Shown piece after piece: positions 11,371 to 21,966 of a stretch of 64,000 bases of DNA; the stretch's first letter is position 1; each line of letters begins with the position of its first letter. The DNA is from Hevea brasiliensis. Its lineage: Eukaryota; Streptophyta; Magnoliopsida; Malpighiales; Euphorbiaceae. A model generated the notes under the pieces. It made no database searches. It saw only the letters and a list, made by a program, of their open reading frames with translations, and was not told the DNA's origin. Position numbers and translations under genes: made by a program. The stretch is from NCBI RefSeq assembly GCF_030052815.1, contig NC_079493.1, positions 121,421,132 through 121,485,131 on the forward strand, in the 5' to 3' direction.

Positions 11371-13069
11371 TTAATTATTACTTTATTAATATATCTCTAT
11401 TTAATATCCATTAAAAAATAAATTAATTAGCTTTAATAATAATTTAATAACATGAATTATTTAATTTTTAATGAAGTAATATAAATAAATGATACATTAG
11501 AAAAAGATAAATAAATTTATTATTTTAATAATAGTAACTATATTTTTTTAAACTATATGAAAATAAAAGTAAATATATATTTATAAAATAATTAAAATTG
11601 AAAATATAAAATTGTAATTAATTCATTAATAATATAGCATTCAATTCTATAAACAAAAAAAAAATACACAACCTTCAATTCAAAGCTTTTACTGGGAATG
11701 GGTAATGGGCTGCTGCAAACAATCATGACTGTAGCTACCTTTTGAAATTTGTTTGGTTACATGCACTTGAAAATGCTAAAGCTATACTCTCTTCTATTGT
11801 GTAGGATGCTCATAGTGTGTTTAAGAAATTGCCCTTACAAAATAAAAACAGCAAAGCTGCTACGGGTCTCAACAAATAGTGTTTTTTTTTTTTTTTCCCT
11901 CACTTTAGCCCTTTACATGTGCTGCCATATGTGAAAATACGTGTAATTTTTATAACTCTTTCTTGAATTTTGTCTTATGTTTTACTTCTATTCATTAACT
12001 TTAATTTATTATTAAAAAATGTATAAAGTTTAATTTTGTTTCATAAAAAAATCACTTTAACTCATAATAGCAGATTTTCATATTAAAAATTTTTTCTAAA
12101 CCACAGAATAACGTCTAGATATATTCCAGTAAATGATAAATTCTCATCCTTTTCAGTAGTACTTTTTAGTGAAGAATAAATCTCATCCTTTTCAGAAAAT
12201 AAATCATTGTGATGTTATAGTATTTTTGTGATAGGTTCAAATAATGATTGAAATGACGGAAATTTTTAAAGTATGAGAGAAAATGAAGTGTGTGTAACCT
12301 TATAAGTAGAGAGAGGGTAAGTTTATATATATTTTTAAGATTTAATTGGGTATGTTCATCAAATAATTCATCTATAATCAATATTTATTTTTATTAAAAT
12401 AAATATCAATTAATATCGAATCACATTAAATGAATTAACATTGATTTATATGATAATTTTAATTACCGGTAAAAAATCTCATAGGTTGTTAGAATCAAAG
12501 AGATGTTCTTATCTTGCTATCGATAATCAACCACAGTACTAAGCTCGTTTCTATAGAAAGCAACTAAATAATTTAAGATAGAAATCTATAATGACAAGTT
12601 TAAAACAAAAAATATTGAACGCATGAAAGGGGAGCAAGATATACAGTCTTCAAATTAACAGTGTTAGTTACCAAAAAAAAAAAAGAAAAGAAAAATACAG
12701 TCTTCAAAATCTACAAACCAGGGCTTTTATTGACCTCTTTAGCATGTTAAAAGCAATTATATTCCCATACTATCAGAATAGGGTGTTAATGAAGTATACA
12801 GAGAAAGCAAGCAACCATAAAACTAATAATCTAATTTGTAAACAAGCTGGAGCAACACACAGACACCATATCTCACTGAAATTATTAAAAAAATAATAAT
12901 AATATTTACAGTCTTGCCATTTCACAGGAAGATAGCTCCTATCAAAATTATTTCATTTAATCTGTTATGTTAAGAAAGCAAGCAACTATAAAACAATAAT
13001 CCAATTTGCAAACAAACTATAGAAAAACATATGTTTTATTTATTTCTCCGAGTATAACATGGAAATTAA
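11371..13069. other. AT-rich intergenic region
   Basis: No coding frame with recognisable protein, RNA gene or repeat boundary is visible. Homopolymer tracts occur at about 11881-11897 and 12670-12690. The short frames at 11749-11934 and 12166-12381 have no signature. This lies downstream of the chitinase, so its 3' UTR and polyadenylation signals would be within 12700-13069. Confidence 0.5.
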
Positions 13070-13110
13070 TTATATTGCATCTATCAAATCCCCAAGCCCA
13101 TTTCCAAATG
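13070..13110 (-). pseudogene. Detached C-terminal tail of the chitinase
   Basis: On the minus strand, immediately beyond the MITE, the reading continues FGNGLGDLIDAI and then TAA (13070-13072). This is what should follow NQKPFG in the chitinase exon at 13616-13991. Class I chitinases carry a short hydrophobic and acidic C-terminal propeptide, and GLGDLIDAI fits that type, which in characterised members directs vacuolar sorting. It is now separated from the exon by 514 bp of transposon. Confidence 0.8.
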
Positions 13111-13624
13111 TAAGGCTGAGCATTCGATTCAAAATCGAATCGAACTAATATGATAAAATTGAATTAATCAAATTACTATATTTTAAAAATCAAACCGAAC
13201 CAAACTTTATAAAAAATAAACTAAACCAAAACCAAATCATTCTAATTTGATTCAGTTCGATTTAGTTCAAGCAAATTGGTTCTTGGGCTTCTGATTTTTT
13301 TTTTTAATTTAGTTTGATTTTAACATTAATTTAACTCTAATAATCATTAATCAATGAAATCAAATAATTTGTATATACAATAATATATATAATACATAAA
13401 TTTCCTATAAAAAAAGTAATTTAAAAATTAATAAAATAATTCGATTTAGTTCAATTCAATCGATTTTTTCTCTTCAAAATCAAACCGAATCGAACCAAAA
13501 TAACATAAATTTTTAAAATCTAAAACCGAACCTATCTGAATTACCTTAAAAATTAAACTAAATTATCGAATTATGACGATTCGATTCGATTTATTCGATT
13601 CAAACCGAATAGTGCTCACCCTAA
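13111..13624. mobile_element. hAT-type MITE inserted in the last chitinase exon
   Basis: The element begins TAAGGCTGAGCATTCG and ends, read in reverse complement, TTAGGGTGAGCACTATTCG, giving terminal inverted repeats with two mismatches in the first 12 bases. It is flanked by an 8-bp direct duplication: TCCAAATG at 13103-13110 and TCCGAATG at 13625-13632, one mismatch. Eight-base duplications and YAGGGGTG-like ends are characteristic of hAT elements. The interior is AT-rich, full of AACCGAA/TTCGGTT words, and noncoding. Similar elements occur at about 36190-36695 and 47150-47668. Confidence 0.85.
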
Positions 13625-15041
13625 TCCGAATGGCTTTTGATTGTAGCAGTCAAGATTGCTGCCATAGCCAACTCCGAACATATCACAGTATCTCTTATAA
13701 AACCCAATACGATCTTCAACCCTAGCATCCCAACCCCTACCACATTCAAGACCACCATTGATGATGTTTGTTATCACACCATAACCTGGAGCTCTTCCAG
13801 CTGAAATATCGTGGCCGGTGGGTGACCATTGTCCAGTGATGACGTCATGACAAGAGGGCTTTGGAAATTGTGGAGTCATCCAGAACCAAATTGCTGCCTT
13901 GAAAGAAATGACTCGATCTGTCGCTACAAGGTCTGGATTGTTCAATAGGTCTAATCCTAAGGCTTGCCCACATTGCCCATAATTATAATTCCTGCATCAT
14001 TTATAATATATATAATATTACAAAAAAAATTTATATCAGACATGGCTTAAATTACATTTGCAAGTAATTAATTCAATTTTTTTTATTATAATAAAAAATT
14101 TATGTGCTTAAAATCAAAATTATGCTGCCAAAGAAAACGTACCATGAAAGTTGGATGGGACCTCTACCGTAATATTTCTTGCCAGGAGCACAAGGATAAG
14201 CGGGACTTGGAGAACAGTAAGACGACGCTTGATTTAGCTCCTCCTTGTGGCAATATCCCCAAGCATATGGTCCATCTGGTGCAGTTGGCCACCCTCCTAC
14301 AGTGCATCACCAACACAAATTTCTCAACTACTACTTAATTATATACTAATTAAGGAGATTAATCTTTAAATTAATTAAAGCTAATTAATTAAATTAATGA
14401 GTTTTACCCAATAATATTTGAGTAGCCTTTAAAACAATGAGATTTGGAGTTAGGAGTTCTAAATGAGTTTTAATCAAAACAAACCCTCAAAATGAGAAAA
14501 AGAAGGGGTAATAAAACCAAAGACCTGTAGTTGCATGAGATGTCTGGCCAAAGAATGCAGCAATCTCCCTTTTACATGTATCAACATCTCCAGTGGTGCC
14601 GAAGGCTGGAAATGCTTTGGCTGCTGATATAAAAGCGTCATAGGTATAGAATCCCTTGGCAGGGCAAGCAGCATCATTTCTATGTTTAAGCATCTCCTCA
14701 AACGTTGATCTTGAGATGATACTACCAAGGTCTACGCAGCCACCTTCACCACCAACTCCACCATCACATTGGCTTTGGCAGCCACTGCCACAATATTCAG
14801 GTGTGTTAGCACATCCAAGGTCTACGCAGCCACCTTCACCACCAACTCCACCATCACATTGGCTTTGGCAGCCACTGCCACAATATTCAGGTGTGTTAGC
14901 ACACCAGCCATATTGGCTGCAACATAGGCCTCCTGGGCACAAAGCACCACCAGCTTGCCATCCACATTGCTCTGCTGAGATTCCAAGGAAAAGGGACGTC
15001 AACAACAGAGAAAAAACTGTGAAGGCCAAAGCCCTTGTGAT
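13616..15041 (-). CDS. Class I (GH19) chitinase-like protein with altered hevein domain, probably inactive
   Basis: Three exons: 14525-15041, 14143-14296 and 13616-13991, with GT-AG introns at the positions usual for class I chitinases. The protein has a signal peptide ([19 protein letters not shown]), then a hevein-type chitin-binding domain with all eight cysteines. The second half of that domain plus linker is repeated in tandem (90 bp, 14725-14814 and 14815-14904). A GH19 domain follows, with [34 protein letters not shown] and [12 protein letters not shown]. Oddities: HETTGG reads HATTGG (14532-14534, GAA to GCA), removing the catalytic acid. The expected first codon at 15039-15041 is ATC, and no in-frame ATG precedes it. 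The present stop (13616-13618) comes from a MITE. If expressed it would be a secreted chitin-binding protein; otherwise a young pseudogene. Confidence 0.9.
14725..14904 (-). repeat. 90-bp in-frame tandem duplication in the hevein domain
   Basis: Units 14725-14814 and 14815-14904 differ at one base in 90. Each encodes 30 residues beginning [16 protein letters not shown] and ending GGCVDLG, that is cysteines 5-8 of the hevein fold plus the glycine-rich linker. The near identity implies a recent event, or homogenisation. The extra copy adds five cysteines, an odd number. Confidence 0.95.
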
Positions 15042-15412
15042 ATAATAATTATATTTGTAGATGTTGCAGTGAAGGTTAGAAGATGGTTTATATAGGGAGA
15101 GTGCTGTGATTTTATGGTTTAGTGAATTGATAAAAATATTTCTAATATGATTATAAAATTATTATTTTCAAAGGAAAGATATAATAATAATCTCGGCCCC
15201 CATTAAAAAAATAGTGATATTAGTATTAGTTTTGGATAAGAAAAATGCCAATAAAGCCAAGCTTAACCCATTTTGAAAAAAAAAGGATTTTTTAAAATAA
15301 TATTTATAGAAATAAATATTTAATTAAATTATAGTTCAAATTTTACTTTGATTTAGATTCAATCAAATTAATTTTTAATTACATAAATTTAATTCCAATT
15401 TTAATTTAATTA
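15042..15412 (-). promoter_or_regulatory. Chitinase upstream region with TATA box
   Basis: The minus strand has CCCTATATAAACC at about 15087-15099, roughly 46 bp upstream of the expected start codon, a normal plant TATA box. The probable 5' leader (about 15042-15065) is short and AT-rich. The remaining sequence up to the 3' end of the kinase gene is AT-rich with no other clear element. Confidence 0.6.
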
Positions 15413-16854
15413 TTAATTCAGCTGAAGTTCCAAGCAAGGGGCATCAACTGCAGGCAAGAATGCAATCATGTCTTTTACCTTTAAAAACCTCCTTCTAAAC
15501 ATAGTGTTAACAAAAATAAGAAATAAAATTTTAAATTGTGCAGGAAATTAGTGTCATTACCAGCCTTATCCTTTGGAAGACCATATCCTTCAAGAGCTCG
15601 AACTATCTGCATGGCACATACTTATAAATCAACTGCGTAATCTCTTAATTTTTGAATGCCTTTGACAGAAAAATACTATAATTGCATTTGAATAGGTAGA
15701 GGTGTGCATTTGAAATTATTGAGAATTTAGATTTATTAATTATTAATTTTCAACATAATATTAAATTTAAATATTTTATCATTTGAAATACACACCGAAC
15801 CAAATGAAATTATAGAAAAAAGAGTTTCTAAAATGTGATAATCAAAAAAGTTTTTACCTCTTTCATTTGTGGGCGAGACTCAAAAGGATTATAAACACAA
15901 ACTGCAGCACAAGAAATCATCCATTCCATTTCACTTCTATCATAGCTTTGCAAATTTGAATCAACAAAGTCTGTATATTGTCCATTCAAAGCTTGTCTAA
16001 TTCGAGCTTTTGCCTAGATATTGATAAAAGAGAAAAAAAAAAAATTCCATCAAAAGTAAGATACAATTTTCTACCACATTTGCAAATGCATGCTAAACTT
16101 AAGAATTTTGTTTAGCATGTAGTTTTTTTTTTTTTTTTTGACAGTGACTAAAATGTGCAACTTTCAATATTTATGCATAAGAGCGTTAGTATTACTATAA
16201 TTTTTTATTATTCTGTATGATAAATAAAAAACTCAATTATAAATAAATGTCATTTAAAAAGACAGAACAGTCGGAATATATAAATAATTTGTAAATTTTA
16301 ACATTTTAATATTTAATTTTTTTTCTATTTTCCGTTTAAATAACTACATAAAACTCATACAATTATGATTTTCATTCTATTTTAACTTTAAACTCAAAAA
16401 ATAAAATACATGACTTTTAGTGATAGATTATAATAGCCGCTAACAACTTGTCATGAAAACTCTTTAGTGACGAATATATTGTAAGGCCGTCGCTAATCTT
16501 TGTTATCAGCGACGAAACTATCAATTCGTCGCTAAGATTTTGTTTTCTCGTTGTAATTATTACATGCCGTTATTACTTTTTAGTAAAAGACAGAAGTTTG
16601 AATTTAACCCCTCAATAAAATGATTCTAAATTCATCTCTAACAAAAATATATATTAGCTTATAAATCAAATTTTTTATGAAATGAGGTAAAAAAAAAAAA
16701 AAAAAAACATGCATTTATCAACAAAACTTCAAAGAACTTTAAAATTTAATATGCTTTGGCTCGCCACTAAATACAAGACCAAAATCTAAAAATATAAAGG
16801 CCTATTGGCCAAATAAATCCAAATATTTACATTTGTTGCTGATTATATCTAAAT

Positions 16855-16894
<40 letters not shown>

Positions 16895-18502
16895 GAGGAA
16901 TGCAGAGAGAAAGATGAATCAAATAAAAAAAAATAGAAAGAATATAAAAATATTCAATTATGGTTTGGCTTATGTAAAAGAATATAAATTTTATAGTACT
17001 TTAATATTATATAGAGGATAAACTAGTGTCATACCCAACAAACAATGTCAATGCCTTGATATTTAGGTTTTCTTCCAGTGATAAGTTCTAGAAGCACCAC
17101 GCCGAAAGAATAGACATCTGAGTTACTAGATACCCTTCTGGAATACTCTGGATCTATATAACTACAAGTAAAAGATTTGGGTTAAGAAATGTTTCAAGAA
17201 AATGAAAATCCTTGCTTAGAGAAGCCTGAATTAATGAGTTTTTCTTGGTTATAATTGTATTTTTTTTTTTACACTACCAGAAAAATAAAAATTAATCATG
17301 AAAAGAAAATGTCCTATAATGCCACATATAGATCATAATGCGACCTAATTCTTCTCTAGTATGGACGAAAAATATAATCATTTTATCTCTAATTTCTAGT
17401 TTTCTTATAGTGTTATTATTCCACATATAGATCATAAGACCACCTAAAAAAACACCATAATAGCAATGTAATTAAGTAATAAGAAAAATTAATTGTATCT
17501 TACACTTCAGTTCCTGCAATGGATCTGGAGATATGAGTGATAGTATTCGGAAAAAATAAGGCAAGTCCAAAATCAGCAATCTAAACAAAATTATCAAGTA
17601 CATTAGTGGATTGATTGTGCCATAGATAATATAATTTGGCATAAATACAACAAAAAAAAAGGATAGAATTTTACTTATGAATTACATCCAATTATGAAAT
17701 TTAACTCCAATTTTTCATTATAATATATAACTAATTATATAGATAACACTTTTGTTTGTAATTAAATTATATATCTCACCTTTGGTTCAAAATTGATATT
17801 AAGAAGAATGTTATCTGGCTTGATATCTCGGTGAATAATCCTAGGAGACGCTGAAGATATATAGATATTATGAGTGTAGAAAACTTTAAAAGGAAAGACT
17901 AACAACACAATTTAAAAAAAAAAAAAGCCTCAATAGCTCTATTAAAATCCTATAGAATTTAGCGAGCAATGATTGATTACTCACAGTGCTCATGTAGATA
18001 TTCCAATCCTTTTGCAGAGCCTCTGGCAATTTTCATTCTTGTTGGCCAATCCAAAATCTCCTTTCCTCCTCCTATGATGCAATTTCTTATGTAAGATCTT
18101 AAATCATAATTCTTATTTGTGTATATGAATATCTCAGGAAATGAAAAAGAACTCACCATGTAAATGAAATCTCAAGGATTTATTGAGACAATACTCTAAA
18201 ACAAGCAATGCATTGGCTCCTTCAATGCAGTAGCCAAGCAACTTAACAAGATTACAATGACGAACACTGTTAATGACTGCAATCTCATGGACCAATTCTT
18301 CTCTGGTCTGTTCCTCGAAATAGCGAAGTTTCTTAATAGCAAGGATTTCACCATGTAGGGCACCCTTATATACTTGACTAAAACCACCTTCGCCAAGGAG
18401 GTACTTGTTGGAGAAATAACCAGTTGCTTTTGATAGTTGTTCATAACTATATTGTGTTGGCCCAATATTACTGGGCATTCCCGAGGGAAAAGCCGTCAAA
18501 AG
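15413..18502 (-). CDS. Diverged PERK-type protein kinase lacking the ectodomain exon
   Basis: Eight exons on the minus strand: 18157-18502, 17985-18071, 17780-17850, 17504-17580, 17035-17161, 15858-16013, 15561-15606 and 15413-15447 (TAA at 15413-15415). Intron positions and phases match PERK1 exons 2-8. The frame is open for about 314 residues. Kinase signatures in order: [12 protein letters not shown] (glycine loop), AIKKL (ATP lysine), [19 protein letters not shown] (catalytic loop), DFG in IADFGLA, and YIDPEYSRR with DPE in place of APE, then [17 protein letters not shown]. It begins at a splice acceptor (18503-18504) and no proline-rich or transmembrane exon is seen upstream, where a VAP27 remnant lies instead. 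Translation could start at the internal ATG in GMPSNIGP. Whether it is functional, chimeric with the upstream gene, or N-terminally decayed is open. Confidence 0.82.
16430..16560. repeat. TAGCGACGAA-type repeat in kinase intron
   Basis: Repeated and inverted words resembling TAGTGACGAA, GCCGTCGCTAAT, CAGCGACGAA and TTCGTCGCTAA occur within about 130 bp in the large intron between kinase exons 5 and 6. Such subterminal repeats are common in plant CACTA-type elements. A related, more degenerate array is at 37800-38160. Confidence 0.45.
16855..16891 (+). repeat. (GA)n microsatellite
   Basis: An uninterrupted AG dinucleotide run of about 37 bases lies in the intron of the minus-strand kinase gene. 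Confidence 0.95.
17272..17412. mobile_element. Miniature CACTA element in kinase intron
   Basis: The left end reads CACTACCAGAAAAATA and the right end, reverse complemented, CACTATAAGAAAACTAG. The element is 141 bp and is flanked by TTA on both sides (17269-17271 and 17413-17415), matching the 3-bp target duplication of CACTA transposons. It sits in the intron between kinase exons 4 and 5 and does not disturb the splice sites. Confidence 0.8.
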
Positions 18503-18619
18503 CTGCAAGTATGCAAACCACAATCACTTCAATAAACACCAGGGTGTTTTCTTGCAATTATGCATGCATGCATGTTGCAGGAACAAAGACACCAAACACT
18601 CACAACTGCTCATACCATA

Positions 18620-19112
18620 GTCATTAAATTTGGATCAAACCAGCTAATTGAATCAGTAAATCGGTGAATTAATTCTTAAAACAGTCCAGATTTATAATTA
18701 AATTAGATAAGAAAGCAACCCAGCATAATGCAGTCAACTCAGGGTTGAATAATGAACCGGTGTGACCCGATTGACTCGGCCAGTTCAATTATTCAATAGA
18801 ATCTTTTTTTTTAAATGTTAGTATAATGAATTGAATTCAAAACCTCATAAAAAATCTTTAAAATCAAAATAAATTGAACTAACTTGATAGTTATATTTAT
18901 TTATTTATTTATATTAATAGATATTATAATTAATTAATTTTATATATTTAATTAATTTTTAATGACCCATTGGTAATGACTCACTTTGGTAATGACCCAC
19001 TCATTGAACCATTCATTGACCCATTAACCATTAACCAATTGATTGAACTACTAACCCTTTCACCGGATCCATTCGCCGGGTCATCTTTCGGACGGGGTTT
19101 AATAACACTGGT
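18620..19112. mobile_element. Dispersed ~0.5-kb noncoding element disrupting VAP27
   Basis: The segment carries GGATCAAACCAGCTAATTG at one side and ACGGGGTTTAATAACACTGG at the other, with a central block AATAGAATCTTTTTTTTTAA followed by AACCTCATAAAAAATCTTTA. The same arrangement occurs at 43690-44190. The ends are rich in GACCCGG/CCGGGTC and ACCGGTG words and look loosely inverted. It occupies the place where VAP27 should continue into its coiled coil and membrane anchor. I cannot assign a superfamily. Confidence 0.65.
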
Positions 19113-20077
19113 TTGTACAGAGGCGCTCAGGCTCCCATCGTCGGACACAGAAGCTCTGGGTGAAGAACCTTCCTCTGACCCTTCTCGAACTGATGATGGT
19201 GGTCTAGGAGGAGCAACATAAACAACCTTCAATTTGCACTCTTCAACATGATGCCCTGCCTCTTTATTGAACTGAGAATCAGAAAATAGTAAAAACCCAT
19301 TAGTGCAAACCATAAATTAAGTTGAATGGACCCAAAAAACGATAAAAAGAGAACTTACCATCTCTGCATTGACATCCTTTGCAGTAGCTCCAGGACTTGC
19401 AACGACACTCCGAAGTAAAAACTTGTCCTTGCATTGCATATCAGGAGCCGCCTCCGTTTGTGCTTGCATTGTAACTGATTTAAGTAAATTGACAATCAAT
19501 CACCAAATAACTTAACACAGAATGAGTGACCATCGCTGATCAGTAAATCAGACACTAATGAAAGAGAAATGTCATCTAAACAGAATGAGGAAATTGGAAA
19601 AAGAGGGAGAGAAGAAAGACCTATAACATCACAAGTGGACCTTGGCGGCACAACCCCAGCATTAGGCCTAACACGGTACTGTTTTGGATTCGTCGTCATA
19701 ACCTAAAATTACCAGCCAAATGAAAATTACAAAATTCTAGAGCACAAGAACTCCCAAAAAAATACCAAAGGATTACAATAAATGCCAGAAAAAATTTGAA
19801 ACTGATTAAATACCTTGAAAGCCACATAATTTTCGCTCTTATTTAACAGGTGTAGGGAACAAGAGATCTGCTTCCTCAATTCAACTTGTCCGGATAAAAA
19901 TAAATAATAAAAAAAACAAATTTAGAAAAAAAAATCGAAACAGGAAAAAAGCAAAACCAAGAATGTGAAAACAGAGGCAAGCAGGCAGTTTAGCTAGGCA
20001 AAACCTAGTTGTGAAAGGAGCTTACATGGAAATTGGAGCTCCTGAGGCTCGACGCTGAGAACGTAGCCGGTATCCAT
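18981..20077 (-). CDS. VAP27-like MSP-domain protein, C-terminus replaced by repeat sequence
   Basis: Five exons: 20026-20077, 19814-19884, 19621-19702, 19359-19474 and 18981-19271. ATG is at 20077. The first ~130 residues form a plant VAP27 major-sperm-protein domain: LSVEPQELQFPFELRK, LLNKSENYVAFKVMTTNP, RPNAGVVPPRSTCDVIVTM, KDKFLLRSVVAS and CKLKVVYVAPPRPPSS. VAP27 proteins are tail-anchored in the ER and bind FFAT-motif partners at contact sites. Here the reading after about SVSDDGSLSASVQTS enters the element at 18620-19112 and stops at 18981, giving about 203 residues with no coiled coil or transmembrane anchor. If made, it would be a soluble MSP domain. KVMTTNP has Met where the family usually has Lys. 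Start, splice sites and MSP domain look intact. Confidence 0.82.
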
Positions 20078-21966
20078 TCTGCTGCGATCGGCGATAAAGC
20101 GACGGAGAAATGAGGGGACCCAAGTAAAAACAAGAGACAAAGAGAGAGAGAGCAAAGCCAAAGAAACAAGGTGCGGAACGGTGTCTGACTCAGCTGGAGC
20201 AGAGAGAGACCCAAGTGAAAAAGAAATAATAATAATAATTAAAATAATGGTGGCGACTGTGATGGATGTCAATTAAAAAAAAAAAGAGCAATGTCTGCGC
20301 ACCTTTATTTTCTTTATCCTCTGATTTTATTCATAGAAATTAGAAATATTTGAAAACATATATATATATAAAAAAAACACTTACGCGTCGTGTAAGCGTA
20401 GAACCGTATAAGTCGTAGCGCGTGGAATTGTGGAGTTGGAATTAGTCCAAATATTTTATTACATGAGAAAGAGAATTATCAATAAGAAGCTTCGAATGTC
20501 TTAAAATACACGGAACTAGGACCAATTCCAAGATCTTTAATTGTTTGTCCTAATAAATAAATTAATTATAACTCATTTATATATCCAAGAAATCACTGAA
20601 AAAATCATTATTAAGAAAATTCTATCATTTATTATCGTTAATCTCTTCAAACTTTTTAAAAATTTTTGTTTTGTGCCCTTAAATAAAAAATATAGTTTTA
20701 ATTAAGTTAGTAATTTAAAAAGTTTAATTATATTTTTAACTGGTATATTTTTTTATTACAATAGATAGGTAATTATAAGAAATGAATAATCAATTTAAAA
20801 AAAATAATAAAATTATTTATTTTTTATATATCTCTATATTATATAGGTGATTGTAAGAGTTGTCTCATTCACCTTTTAAGTACGGTTGATAATTGATTGA
20901 TATTCAAATAGTTAAATTAAGGTGTTTGATAACTTAAAAAAATATAATTGATAACTAATGAGCAATTGATATGCTATTAACTTTATTTTTAGAATTATTT
21001 CTCATCGATTGATATTTAATTTTATTTTATTTTTTATTTAAATTATATTATCATTTTCATGTAACTTGTAAATTAATATTATTAATATTATTTACTTTTT
21101 TGTCATTTACAATTTTAATACTTTAATTAATATTACAATTTTATTAAAATATTTTTTAATTGATAACATAAAATATAAAATACTTATTTGTTAAAAAAAA
21201 TAATTTTTTTTAAACTTAAAATTGTAAGATTTTTTTTCTTTATCAACAATAATAATTACTTTATTATTGTATAACTATATTTTTTAAATTATTTAATTAT
21301 TTTCTTATTTTGATAATAAAATAAATAATATAATATAATAAATAAACAAATAATTATATTTTTATCTTAATAATATAATCAACTAGAAAATTGCTGATAT
21401 TAATTATTTCAAATTTTATTTTTATTATTTTTATCTCTAAAACTTTATAATAAGGATTTCGTCATGATAAATAATTAAATCTACCTATATATAATTTACA
21501 TAACATTAATATAACATAGATATAAGTATATATAATTATTATATATTAATATATTATAACTTAATTTATGATAACGACTGTTTATTATTATAATATTAAT
21601 AAGATAATTATTAAATAATTTATAATTTATATATAATAAATAATGCCTAACTATGTGGCAATATAGAATCTCACATGTCAGTATTATAAAAGGGAATACT
21701 GTGTGATTAAGACTTTTCATTCGTTGATTAATTAATATATTCCATTAATTAAGCAGTAATGCTCCTGGATTTCATTTATTATTTTATATTATCCTATGCG
21801 TTGCCCAAGCCTGTCCCAGCATGCAAATATTTTTTTATATACATAATTAGTTTAAATTAAAATTTAATTTAAAAACCATAAAAAATGAGTTGATTATCAT
21901 TGAGCTGAGTCTCATTAATAACACACAGCTATTTGTGCATATGCGGACACAGGGACTCCCGAATGC
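20078..21966. other. AT-rich intergenic region
   Basis: The first ~200 bp contains the presumptive promoter and 5' leader of the VAP27 gene (purine-rich around 20110-20230). Beyond 20500 the sequence is strongly AT-rich with many short homopolymers and no recognisable gene or repeat boundary. Confidence 0.5.

Noticed and set aside
14656..15045. Proline-rich plus-strand frame antisense to the chitinase
   Set aside because: It mirrors the hevein-domain duplication on the other strand. The minus-strand reading has conserved cysteines, a signal peptide and correct introns.
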